6,954 bases of DNA. It comes from Frankiales bacterium (lineage in GTDB: Bacteria > Actinomycetota > Actinomycetes > Mycobacteriales > SCTD01). The position numbers and the translations under genes were made by a program. Each line of letters opens with the position of its first letter. The stretch's first letter is position 1. Below, piece after piece: positions 1-5,896 of the stretch. The stretch spans positions 1-6,954 of the forward strand of contig JAOPVD010000179.1 in assembly GCA_025966295.1 (NCBI GenBank), read 5' to 3'. The notes below the pieces were generated by a model. It was not told the origin of the DNA. It did not search any database and saw nothing but the letters and a program-made list of their open reading frames with translations.

Positions 1-31
1 CAACGGGCCCGCGGCTGCCGAAGCCACAGGT

Positions 32-1501
32 ATGACACGTCGCTGGACCCTCATCGGTGTGCTGACGGCCGGCGCGTTCGGCTACGCCGTGGTGCCGAAC
101 GGCTCGAGCCTGCGGCCGGTCCTCTACGTCGCCGTCGCGGCCGCCGCCCTGCTGACAGCGGGCCTGGGCGTGTCCCGCGTCCAGCCACGGGACCGCCGGC
201 ACTGGGCGCTGTTCCTGGCCGGGCTGGCCTGCCGCCTGCTGGGCGACGTCACCTGGTTCGTGCTGGACCTGGTCCTGCACGTCAGCCCGTTCACGTCGGC
301 CGCCGACGCCTGCTACCTGGCCAGCTACCCGCTCATGGGCCTGGGCCTGGCCCTGATGGTGCGCGCCCGCCAACCGGGCCACGACCGGGCCGCCACGCTC
401 GACGCCGCCATCATCACCACCGCGGCGGCGGTGCTCGTGGCCATCTTCGTCATCGCCCCCACCGTCACCGACACCACCCAGGGCGCCCTCGGTCGCATCG
501 TCAGCACCGCCTACCCGCTCGCTGACCTGCTGCTGCTCGCCGTCCTCGCCCGGCTGTGGACGAGCTCCGGGTCCGCGCCGGGTGCCTACCGCGTCCTGGG
601 CCTCGGGCTGATGTTCACCCTGGCCGGCGACATGGGCTACGACGCCGCCTACCTGACCGACGGTGAGGTGCCCGCGGGTCCCTGGCTGAACCTGTGCCTA
701 CTGCTCGGCTACGTGAGCGTCGCGGCTGCGGCGGTCATGCCGTCGATGCGGGACCTGCACGAGCCGGCCCGTGAGGCCGACCAGTCCCTGCCGCGGCCGC
801 GGCTGCTCGCCCTCACCGTGGCCGCGGTGCTGGCACCGGCCACGCTGCTGTTCGAGGGCATCCGGGACCGGCCGCTGCACTGGCAGATCATCGGCACCGG
901 CTCGATCCTCATCTCGACCCTGGTGCTGGCACGCATGAGCGGGCTGTTCCAGCAGGTGCAGCAGCAGGCGGCCGACCTGGCCGCGCTGGCCCGCACCGAC
1001 GGGCTCACCGGCCTGCCGAACCGCCGTACCTGGGAGCGCGAGCTGCGCCGTGCCTGCGACCTGGCCCGGCGCGGCGGCACGTCGCTGACCGTCGCCCTGC
1101 TGGACCTGGACCACTTCAAGGCCTTCAACGACACCGCCGGCCACACCGCCGGCGACCGGCTGCTCCGGGAGGCCGCCGCCGCGTGGCGCGCGGCGCTGCC
1201 CGCGGACGGCTTCCTGGCCCGGTACGGCGGCGAGGAGTTCGGCGTGGTGCTCCGCGGGCGCAGTAGCGCGCAGATGCACGCGGCCCTGGAGGCGATGCTG
1301 CGCGTCACCCCGCTGCAGCAGACCTTCTCGGCGGGCATCGCCTGCTGGGACGGGACCGAGGACCCGGAGGCGCTGGTCGCGCGGGCGGACACCGAGCTGT
1401 ACGCGGCCAAGCGCGCCGGCCGGGCCCGCATCCTGCCGCCGCCCTCCGCCCAGGACGGGTGTACGGACCTCGCCAGCTGGGTCAGCACCCGCGCCGGCTG
1501 A
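32..1501 (+). CDS. Membrane-anchored GGDEF diguanylate cyclase
   Basis: Predicted to condense two GTP into the second messenger c-di-GMP at the inner face of the membrane. The first ~306 of 489 residues form about ten hydrophobic segments (near 5-22, 29-47, 58-84, 91-112, 120-142, 155-175, 185-207, 217-239, 254-277, 284-306), a probable sensory region. A short Gln/Ala-rich linker follows, then the GGDEF domain (~320-475). Active-site signature GGEEF is at 399-403. The metal-binding Asp is D358 (43 residues before E401, as in PleD), and the guanine-contacting residues N366 and D375 are present. The inhibitory I-site position reads LPAD (389-392), so its Arg is missing and classical product inhibition is unlikely. 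No EAL or HD-GYP domain is present. There is no good Shine-Dalgarno before ATG 32. An upstream frame ends in a TGA overlapping this ATG (ATGA), so coupling to a gene left of the window is possible. Enzyme class is confident; the input signal is unknown. Confidence 0.93.
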   Translation: MTRRWTLIGVLTAGAFGYAVVPNGSSLRPVLYVAVAAAALLTAGLGVSRVQPRDRRHWALFLAGLACRLLGDVTWFVLDLVLHVSPFTSAADACYLASYPLMGLGLALMVRARQPGHDRAATLDAAIITTAAAVLVAIFVIAPTVTDTTQGALGRIVSTAYPLADLLLLAVLARLWTSSGSAPGAYRVLGLGLMFTLAGDMGYDAAYLTDGEVPAGPWLNLCLLLGYVSVAAAAVMPSMRDLHEPAREADQSLPRPRLLALTVAAVLAPATLLFEGIRDRPLHWQIIGTGSILISTLVLARMSGLFQQVQQQAADLAALARTDGLTGLPNRRTWERELRRACDLARRGGTSLTVALLDLDHFKAFNDTAGHTAGDRLLREAAAAWRAALPADGFLARYGGEEFGVVLRGRSSAQMHAALEAMLRVTPLQQTFSAGIACWDGTEDPEALVARADTELYAAKRAGRARILPPPSAQDGCTDLASWVSTRAG

Positions 1502-1540
1502 ACGACCCTGGTCGGCCGGACTAGGTAGGCGCCGCTCGGG

Positions 1541-1546
1541 TAGTCC
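1541..1546 (+). promoter_or_regulatory. Possible -10 box (TAGTCC) of a leaderless transcript
   Basis: TAGTCC resembles the actinobacterial TANNNT -10 element except for its last base. It sits exactly 6 nt before the ATG at 1553, the spacing seen at leaderless genes. No Shine-Dalgarno is visible upstream of that ATG, which fits this reading. The box lies in the loop of a possible hairpin (GCGCCG 1529-1534 with CGGCGC 1547-1552) that abuts the start codon. No -35 is recognised. This is pattern inference only. Confidence 0.25.
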
Positions 1547-1552
1547 CGGCGC

Positions 1553-1783
1553 ATGACGACACCGGACGAGCACGACCGACCGACCCTCGACGACGTCCTC
1601 GAGCCGGAGCGGGACCCGGGGCTGCCGCGCGACCCGGCCGAGCACGGCGGCATGCCGCCGGTCGACGACGAGGAGGACGAGGTGCTGGAGCACGTCGTCG
1701 AGCAGGACCGGGTGGCCGCCGGCCTCAAGGACTACGCCGAGGACGAGGTGCCGCCGGCGACCGAGCCGCCGCCACCGTCCTGA
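1553..1783 (+). CDS. Small acidic protein of unknown function (76 aa)
   Basis: Not assigned to a characterised family. The product has about 24 Asp/Glu against 5 Arg/Lys, many prolines and a PPPPS tail. It contains no Cys, no signal peptide and no membrane segment, so a soluble, largely disordered protein is expected. An acidic core (VDDEEDEVLE, around 37-46) is followed by a short predicted helix (VVEQDRVAAGLKDY) and the tail motif EDEVPPATEP. Similar small acidic proteins ending in a VPPAT-like motif seem familiar from actinobacterial genomes, but this could not be checked. It starts 51 bp after the cyclase gene. Its last 52 bp overlap the 3' end of the convergent DUF1272 gene. The absence of stops across an acidic, codon-biased frame supports it as real, though high GC also favours chance open frames. 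Confidence 0.6.
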   Translation: MTTPDEHDRPTLDDVLEPERDPGLPRDPAEHGGMPPVDDEEDEVLEHVVEQDRVAAGLKDYAEDEVPPATEPPPPS

Positions 1784-2016
1784 CCGAGCAGCTGGGGGTT
1801 GAGCACCCGCGTGGTCGACGCCGGGTTGGCCTCCAGCAGGACCGCCGGTCTGATCGGGCGCGGCACGAAGTTGCCCGTGCAGTTGGGGCAGCTTCCTCCC
1901 ATCGCGTCGACGCAGGCCGCGCAGAACGTGCACTCGAAGGTGCAGATGCGGGCCTCGGGGGAGTCGTAGGGCAGGTCGGTGTCGCAGCGCTCGCAGGACG
2001 GCCTCAGCTCCAGCAT
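1732..2016 (-). CDS. DUF1272 zinc-ribbon/RING-like protein (94 aa)
   Basis: Recognised from the family signature: it begins MLELRPSCERC and continues through DLP, S-P-E-A-R-I-C, F-E-C-T-F-C, C, C-P-N-C and RPIRP. Eight cysteines at 8, 11, 25, 29, 32, 35, 43 and 46 form four pairs (CxxC, CxxxC, CxxC, CxxC), enough for two zinc ions in a cross-brace or double zinc-ribbon fold. The family is widespread and has no established function. The NPASTTRV segment (68-75) also fits family members. The last ~20 residues are Gly/Ser-rich low complexity and read through the 3' end of the convergent acidic gene. The ATG at 2016 is preferred over an upstream GTG-type start at 2121 because the family begins at MLELRP and the extra 35 residues look non-coding. 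Only a weak AGG lies about 8 nt upstream. It is the only minus-strand gene here. Confidence 0.88.
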   Translation of the reverse strand: MLELRPSCERCDTDLPYDSPEARICTFECTFCAACVDAMGGSCPNCTGNFVPRPIRPAVLLEANPASTTRVLNPQLLGQDGGGGSVAGGTSSSA

Positions 2017-2066
2017 GGCCGTCAGCCTGCCGTGCCGGCGCCACCTGGGCCAGCCCCCGGTGGGCG

Positions 2067-2072
2067 TACCGT
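2067..2072 (+). promoter_or_regulatory. Probable -10 box (TACCGT) for the glycosyltransferase operon
   Basis: TACCGT fits the actinobacterial TANNNT -10 consensus and lies in the 110-bp gap between two divergent genes. Transcription would start near 2079. That gives a leader of about 48 nt to the preferred GTG start at 2127, or leaderless translation from the GTG at 2079. The box overlaps a perfect small inverted repeat, ACCGT-GAA-ACGGT (2068-2080), which could be a regulator site. No convincing -35 hexamer is present. Confidence 0.35.
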
Positions 2073-2113
2073 GAAACGGTGGAGCCGGGCGGCAGCTCGC
2101 GCAGGACCGCGCC

Positions 2114-2118
2114 AAGGA
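2114..2118 (+). promoter_or_regulatory. Ribosome binding site (AAGGA) that sets the glycosyltransferase start
   Basis: AAGGA lies 8 nt before the GTG at 2127, good Shine-Dalgarno spacing. The alternative in-frame GTG at 2079 has no comparable site. The 16 codons between the two include AGG twice, CCA and ACA, which are rare in this GC-rich window, so that stretch looks like leader rather than coding sequence. Confidence 0.5.
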
Positions 2119-2126
2119 CACTGCAC

Positions 2127-3296
2127 GTGCTCCGGCTGTGCAGTGTCTTCCAGGTGCCTGCCGAGGAACTCGGCCCCGGCACCGAGGGCTTCGACAGCAT
2201 CGGCGGCATGCAGAACCACACCGGCACGTTGAGCCGGTGCCTCGACCAGCTGGGCTGGGCCCAGACGGTGGTGACCTCCCGCCTGGGCGGCGCGCGGGGC
2301 AGCGCCCGGCTCGGCAGTCACGGGCGGCTGGTGCGCGTCGGTGTCCGGCTCCGGCGGCTGCGCCAGCTGTGGGCCTGCGAGGCGCTGTTGCACGTCTGGC
2401 GGTGCCGGCCCGCTGTCGACCTCGTGCACGTCCACCAGGGCGAGGACCTGGCGGTCCTGCCGCTCGGCCTGTTCGCCGCCGTGTGGCACCGCTGCCCGTT
2501 GGTGGTGACGGTGCACTGCAGCACCGGGCACACGGTGCAGGGGCGGTCGCCCCGGGCCCGCGTGCTGCTGCACCTCGGCGGCCCGCTGGAGCGGGCGGTG
2601 CTGCGCCGGGCCAGCGCGGTGGTCGTCCTGGCCGAGCACACCGCCGGCTGCCTGCGGCGCGACGGGCTGCCGCCGGAGCGGATCCACGTCATCCCGTCGG
2701 GCTTCGACCCCGAGCTGTTCGCGGGCGCGCACGGCGGCACCTTCCCGCGGTCCCACCCGCCGCGGGTCGGGTACGTCGGTCGGCTGGCGCCGCAGAAAGG
2801 CGCGCACCTGCTGGTGGACGCGTTCAGCCGGCTGAGCGGGACCGCCTCCCTGGTCATCGTCGGGGACGGGCCGGACCGCATGCGGGTCGAGCAGGCCCTG
2901 GAGGCGCTGCCCGCACGGGTGCGCGTCGTGCGCAGCGGGTTCGTACCCCACGAGCGGGTGCCGGCCCTGCTGGGCTCGCTGGACGTCCTGGTGCTGCCCT
3001 CGACCTACGAGGAGCTGGGCTCGGTGCTCATCGAGACGATGGCCGTCGGCACCCCCATCGTGGCGGCCGACGTCGGTGGGGTCCCCGAGGTGGTGAGGCA
3101 CGGCGAGACCGGCCTGCTGGTGCCGCCGGGCGACGTGGCGGCGCTGGCCGCCGCCATCGACCTGCTGGTCGCCGACGGCGAGCTCGCCTCCCGGCTCGGC
3201 GCCTGCGGCCGCACGGCGGCGCAGCGGTTCGCCTGGCCGCGGCTGGCCGGCAGCGTCGCCGCCGTGTACGACGACGTGCTGTCGGGCGTGCGGTAG
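2127..3296 (+). CDS. Family 4 glycosyltransferase (GT-B fold, 389 aa)
   Basis: A retaining glycosyltransferase that moves a sugar from a nucleotide donor to an unknown acceptor, probably in the cytoplasm or at the membrane face. The first Rossmann strand (LRLCSVF) leads into the glycine motif IGGMQNH (25-31), typical of GT4 N-terminal domains. The C-terminal domain shows the donor-phosphate motif GRLAPQKG with R219 and K224. It also carries the E-x7-E element with E295 and E303 inside STYEELGSVLIETMAVGTP, followed by VGGVPEVV and GETGLLVPPGD, all standard for this family. Length is normal. GTG 2127 is chosen for its ribosome binding site and because the family usually starts just before this strand; GTG 2079 would add 16 residues. 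No signal peptide is present. It is followed after 7 bp by an exporter gene, so the two are almost certainly cotranscribed. Sugar and acceptor cannot be deduced. Confidence 0.92.
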   Translation: MLRLCSVFQVPAEELGPGTEGFDSIGGMQNHTGTLSRCLDQLGWAQTVVTSRLGGARGSARLGSHGRLVRVGVRLRRLRQLWACEALLHVWRCRPAVDLVHVHQGEDLAVLPLGLFAAVWHRCPLVVTVHCSTGHTVQGRSPRARVLLHLGGPLERAVLRRASAVVVLAEHTAGCLRRDGLPPERIHVIPSGFDPELFAGAHGGTFPRSHPPRVGYVGRLAPQKGAHLLVDAFSRLSGTASLVIVGDGPDRMRVEQALEALPARVRVVRSGFVPHERVPALLGSLDVLVLPSTYEELGSVLIETMAVGTPIVAADVGGVPEVVRHGETGLLVPPGDVAALAAAIDLLVADGELASRLGACGRTAAQRFAWPRLAGSVAAVYDDVLSGVR

Positions 3297-3303
3297 CCCG
3301 GCC

Positions 3304-4893
3304 GTGACCGAGGGCGCCGTCGCCCAGTCGCCGTGGGCGCCGCTGCGGGTCTCGGCCTTCCGGGCGCTGTGGCTGGCGTCGCTGGTCGGCAACATCGGGA
3401 CCTGGATGCAGACCGTCGCCGCCCAGTGGCTGCTCGTCCACGAGCCGAACGCGTCCACGTTGGTGGCTCTCGTCCAGACGGCCAGCACGCTGCCGATCGT
3501 GCTGCTCGCGCTCCCGTCCGGCGTGCTGGCCGACACCCTGGACCGGCGGCAGCTGCTCATCGTCGTCCAGCTGTTCCAGGGCGCCGTGGCGGCCGGCCTG
3601 ACGGTCCTGACGGTGGCCGGGCAGGTGACGCCCGCGCTGCTGCTGACGTTCACCTTCGCCCTCGGCGCCGGCGCGGCGCTGACGAACCCGGCGTACCAGG
3701 CGATCATCCCGGGGCTGGTGCCGCGGGAGGAGCTGCACGCCGCGTCCGCGCTGGGCTCGGTCAACATCAACGTCGCGCGCGCCGTCGGGCCGGCGCTCGC
3801 CGGGGTGCTGGTGGCGTGGGTCGGGCCGGCCACCGTGTTCGCCCTGAACGCCGCGTCCTTCCTGGCGTTCGCGCTGGTCCTCGCGGCCTGGTCGCACCAG
3901 GTGGAGCCGAGCGCCCACCCGCCGGAGCGCTTCGTGCCCGCGCTGCGGGCCGGCGGTCGGTACGTCCGCCACTCGCCGGTGACCCGCCGCATCCTCGGCC
4001 ACCAGGCCGGGTTCGTGGTGCCCGCCATCGCGCTGTGGGCGCTGCTGCCGCTGGTGGCGGACCGCCGGCTGCAGACCGGGCCGGGCGGGTACGGCGCGCT
4101 GCTGGCCGGGCTCGGCATCGGCGCCGTCGCCGGGGTGCTGTGGCTGCCGCGGATCCGCGCGCTGTGCTCGATCAACGCGATGCTGGTCGGCGCGGAGCTG
4201 GCGTACGCCGTCGCGCTGGTCGTGCTGGTCACCGTGCGCAGCCCGGTCGTGGCGGTCGTGGTGCTGCTGCCGGCCGGCGCCGCCTGGGTGGTCGTGCTGG
4301 CCAGCCTGAACGCGGCCGTGCAGCTGTTCCTGCCCGGCTGGGTCCGGGCCCGGGGCCTGTCGGCATACCTCATCGTGCAGGCCGCGGGGCAGGCCGTCGG
4401 CGCGCTGGTCTGGGGGCTGCTCGCCGAGGACCTCGGCCTGGTGCACGCCTACCTGGCGGCGGCGGGACTGCTCGTGGCGGCGGCCCTCATGGTGCTGGCC
4501 CGGCCGCTCATCGACGTCCAGGGGTTGGACCGGTCCCCGGCGGTCTACTGGCCCGAACCCGACCTGGAGCTCGAGCCCGAGCCGCACGCCGGCCCCGTCC
4601 TCGTGCAGAGCACCTACGCCGTGGCGCCGGACAAGCACGAGGCCTTCCGGGAGGCGATGGAGGACGTCCGGCGCTCCCGGATGCGCACCGGGGCGACCCG
4701 CTGGGAGCTCTACCAGGAGGGAGAGGACCCGGACCGGTTCGTCGAGCTCTACACCGTCCCGTCCTGGGACGAGCACCTGCGCCAGCACGGCGGGCGGCTG
4801 ACCGGCTCGGACCAGGTCGCCGAGCTGCGCGCGCTGGCCCTGTCCGAGCCGCCGCCGGTGGTGGTCCACCTCTTCCCGGCGGACGAGGTCTGA
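3304..4893 (+). CDS. MFS_3-type exporter with C-terminal ABM-like domain (529 aa)
   Basis: A major facilitator superfamily transporter of the EntS-like MFS_3 group (PF05977), expected to export a small molecule by proton antiport across the cytoplasmic membrane. Residues ~1-406 carry the twelve-helix core. The N-terminal W-M-Q-T-V-A-A-Q-W-L stretch and motif A (G73, D77, D80, R81, R82) are visible, and the NPAYQAIIPGLVPREEL loop with the following SVNINVARAVGPALAG helix is characteristic. A Pro/Glu-rich linker (~407-430) leads to a cytosolic ferredoxin-like domain (~431-525). That domain resembles antibiotic-biosynthesis-monooxygenase (ABM/Dabb) folds, with motifs RTGATRWELY, RFVELYTVPSWDEHLRQH and a C-terminal HLFPA. 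To my knowledge this tail recurs in actinobacterial MFS_3 proteins; its function is unknown. The GTG start lies 7 bp after the glycosyltransferase stop with only a weak ribosome site, consistent with translational coupling. The substrate is unknown; partnership with the glycosyltransferase suggests a glycosylated product. Confidence 0.93.
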   Translation: MTEGAVAQSPWAPLRVSAFRALWLASLVGNIGTWMQTVAAQWLLVHEPNASTLVALVQTASTLPIVLLALPSGVLADTLDRRQLLIVVQLFQGAVAAGLTVLTVAGQVTPALLLTFTFALGAGAALTNPAYQAIIPGLVPREELHAASALGSVNINVARAVGPALAGVLVAWVGPATVFALNAASFLAFALVLAAWSHQVEPSAHPPERFVPALRAGGRYVRHSPVTRRILGHQAGFVVPAIALWALLPLVADRRLQTGPGGYGALLAGLGIGAVAGVLWLPRIRALCSINAMLVGAELAYAVALVVLVTVRSPVVAVVVLLPAGAAWVVVLASLNAAVQLFLPGWVRARGLSAYLIVQAAGQAVGALVWGLLAEDLGLVHAYLAAAGLLVAAALMVLARPLIDVQGLDRSPAVYWPEPDLELEPEPHAGPVLVQSTYAVAPDKHEAFREAMEDVRRSRMRTGATRWELYQEGEDPDRFVELYTVPSWDEHLRQHGGRLTGSDQVAELRALALSEPPPVVVHLFPADEV

Positions 4894-4925
4894 GCAGGAA
4901 CACCTGCTGCACCCGTTTGGTTGCA
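4893..4925 (+). terminator. Weak hairpins after the exporter gene
   Basis: Overlapping the last base of the stop codon, AGCAGG-AACA-CCTGCT (4893-4908) forms a 6-bp stem with a 4-nt loop. It is followed by CCCGTTTGG. A second, overlapping imperfect hairpin pairs TGCA-CC (4908-4913) with GG-TTGCA (4919-4925, one bulge). Neither has a proper U tract, so termination is plausible but weak. Confidence 0.3.
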
Positions 4926-4933
4926 CACAGTGA

Positions 4934-5019
4934 GGCAGCCGTCGCCCGCCGAAGGGTCAGGGCCGGTTCATGAGCGCGGCCTTCACACGCGGCGCAGGGT
5001 TCGACTCCCTCGGTTGCCA
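4934..5019 (+). other. tRNA-like element or tRNA 3'-end remnant
   Basis: The 3' end looks like a tRNA. AGGG-TTCGACT-CCCT (4996-5010) is a T-arm with the exact B-box pattern GGTTCGANTCC. It is followed by GGTTGCC (5012-5018), then A and CC. GGCAGCC at 4934-4940 can pair with GGTTGCC over seven positions including one G-U, as an acceptor stem would, giving an 86-nt span. The middle does not fold as a tRNA: position 8 is not T, no D-arm consensus is present, and no 5-bp anticodon stem with a 7-nt loop exists. What is seen instead is a GGCCG/CGGCC stem with an 11-nt loop (4961-4981). A functional tRNA is therefore unlikely. A decayed tRNA, an attachment-site remnant or coincidence remain possible. 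Confidence 0.25.
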
Positions 5020-5039
5020 CCGGCAGTGCCCGGGAGCCC

Positions 5040-5068
5040 TCGACACGGCCGGGCCGGCTCGTCACGAT
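5040..5068 (+). promoter_or_regulatory. Probable sigma70-type promoter for the 5097-5896 gene pair
   Basis: TCGACA (5040-5045) differs from the -35 consensus TTGACA at one base. Exactly 17 bp downstream lies CACGAT (5063-5068), a partial -10 match. Predicted transcription start is near 5075, leaving a leader of about 22 nt that contains the GGAGGG ribosome site at 5087-5092. Position, spacing and leader length fit together, but the -10 is weak. Confidence 0.4.
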
Positions 5069-5096
5069 GGGAGGGACCCGACCCTCGGAGGGTGGC

Positions 5097-5213
5097 ATGT
5101 GCGACATCGGTGCGGAGCTGCGCGAGGTCGAGTTCGAGCCCCTTCCCGAGGAGCCGGTCCGGGAGCCCGAGCCCGTGGTGGTGGTCGACGAACCGGTGCC
5201 GGCCCCGGCATGA
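5097..5213 (+). CDS. Acidic, proline-rich 38-residue peptide
   Basis: A short reading frame starting MCDIGAELREVEFEPLPEEP and ending in a Val/Pro/Ala tail. It has 11 acidic and 2 basic residues, 8 prolines and a single Cys at position 2. It is preceded by the best ribosome binding site in the window, GGAGGG at 5087-5092, 4 nt before the ATG. Its TGA overlaps the next gene's ATG (ATGA, 5210-5213), so translation of the two is probably coupled. No membrane segment or signal is seen. Peptides starting M-C-x-I-G-x-x-L-R with an EFEPLPE-like segment seem familiar from other actinobacteria, but this is memory and unverified. It may be a functional micro-protein, or a leader peptide whose translation controls the downstream gene. 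It is too short for routine gene finding. Confidence 0.65.
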   Translation: MCDIGAELREVEFEPLPEEPVREPEPVVVVDEPVPAPA

Positions 5214-5896
5214 CCGAGCGCGCCTTCGTCGCGGGCGAGCTGCGCGGCTACCGGCAGTTCCACCTCGACGGCGACGGCCTCCACCCGGTGGTGCACCGGG
5301 CCGCCGGTCCCTGGCACGCCGGCCTGGAGCAGGCCCGCTGCCTCGTCGGTGAGGACCACGACGCGCCCGCGGCCGGCTGCGGCTGCGGGCTCTACGCGTG
5401 CTACCTGCCGGGCAGCGCCACGGTCGCCCTCGGGGCCGTCAACGCGGTCGTCGCGGCCCGCGGGCGCTGCCTGCTCGGCGACCGGGGCTTCCGGGCCGCG
5501 CGGGCCCGCATCGAAGCGGTCGCACTGTCGCCCGCGATCCGCTGTCGACCCATGGCCACGGCCCGCGTCCGCCGGCTGCTGGCCGACCGCTACCCCGCCA
5601 CCCAGGTCTACGCCTCGACGCGGCGGATGCTCAAGGAACACCCGCCCCAGGACGTGGCCGGTCTCGGCATCGCCCTGGCACCGGACCGGAGCCGGCAGTA
5701 CCGCGCTGTCGCCGCCGCGCTCTGGCTGTCCTTCGTGGTGACCGGCTACGCGCTGGCGTTCCTGCCGGCCGACGTGATGGCGGCGGCCCAGGCGCGCTGG
5801 CCGCTGCTGGTGCTCGCGTTCCTGGCCTGGCAGGCGGCGCTGATCTGGCTGTTCGTGCGCCTGATGGCGCTCCAGGGCCCACCACCCCCCCGGTGA
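5210..5896 (+). CDS. Uncharacterised protein with Cys/His cluster and C-terminal membrane hairpin (228 aa)
   Basis: No characterised function is recognised. The N-terminal part (1-~165) contains GELRGYRQF, a tryptophan (W35) and a Cys/His group: C44, H50, then C57-G-C59-G-L-Y-A-C64. After these comes TVALGAVNAVVAARGRCLLGDRGFRAARARIEAVAL. This order (RGYR-type strand, spaced Cys, H-x-A-P, CxCGLYA, VALxGxV) resembles a conserved hypothetical family of actinobacteria and their phages, where the Cys/His residues could bind metal; this assignment is from memory. Residues ~166-186 and ~196-217 are hydrophobic and would form two membrane helices, leaving the Cys domain cytosolic. The ATG at 5210 is chosen because it overlaps the stop of the 38-residue peptide; an in-frame upstream ATG at 4970 would run across the tRNA-like element, promoter and peptide gene. 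The last codons (PPPPR-stop) lie at the edge of and inside the large inverted repeat. Confidence 0.82.
   Translation: MTERAFVAGELRGYRQFHLDGDGLHPVVHRAAGPWHAGLEQARCLVGEDHDAPAAGCGCGLYACYLPGSATVALGAVNAVVAARGRCLLGDRGFRAARARIEAVALSPAIRCRPMATARVRRLLADRYPATQVYASTRRMLKEHPPQDVAGLGIALAPDRSRQYRAVAAALWLSFVVTGYALAFLPADVMAAAQARWPLLVLAFLAWQAALIWLFVRLMALQGPPPPR

Noticed and set aside
1..35. C-terminus of an upstream gene ending at TGA 33-35 and overlapping the cyclase ATG
   Set aside because: Ten codons are too few to support a gene, although the ATGA overlap is suggestive.
1502..1530. Terminator after the cyclase gene (CGAC-CCTG-GTCG stem)
   Set aside because: The stem is only 4 bp and is followed by no T tract.
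698..2227. Long minus-strand open frames (also 2022-4373, 3028-4926, 4508-5641 and 5631-6626)
   Set aside because: They are mirror frames of well-recognised + strand genes in GC-rich DNA. Their products are Arg/Pro/Ala/Gly low-complexity sequence with no domain motifs, and they cross several real gene boundaries.
2138..3307. + strand frame of 389 residues overlapping the glycosyltransferase, and 3333-4973 overlapping the exporter
   Set aside because: Both are shadow frames rich in Arg/Gly/Ala/Pro; the alternative frames carry complete, recognisable GT4 and MFS motifs.
4934..5019. Functional tRNA gene, including a CAT anticodon at 4969-4971
   Set aside because: The candidate loop has no paired 5-bp stem (only two of five positions pair), and no D-arm is present.
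4970..5209. 80-residue N-terminal extension of the 228-aa protein from an upstream ATG
   Set aside because: It would read through the tRNA-like segment, the promoter-like region and the 38-aa peptide gene. The ATG at 5210 has ATGA coupling and fits the start of the conserved-looking part.
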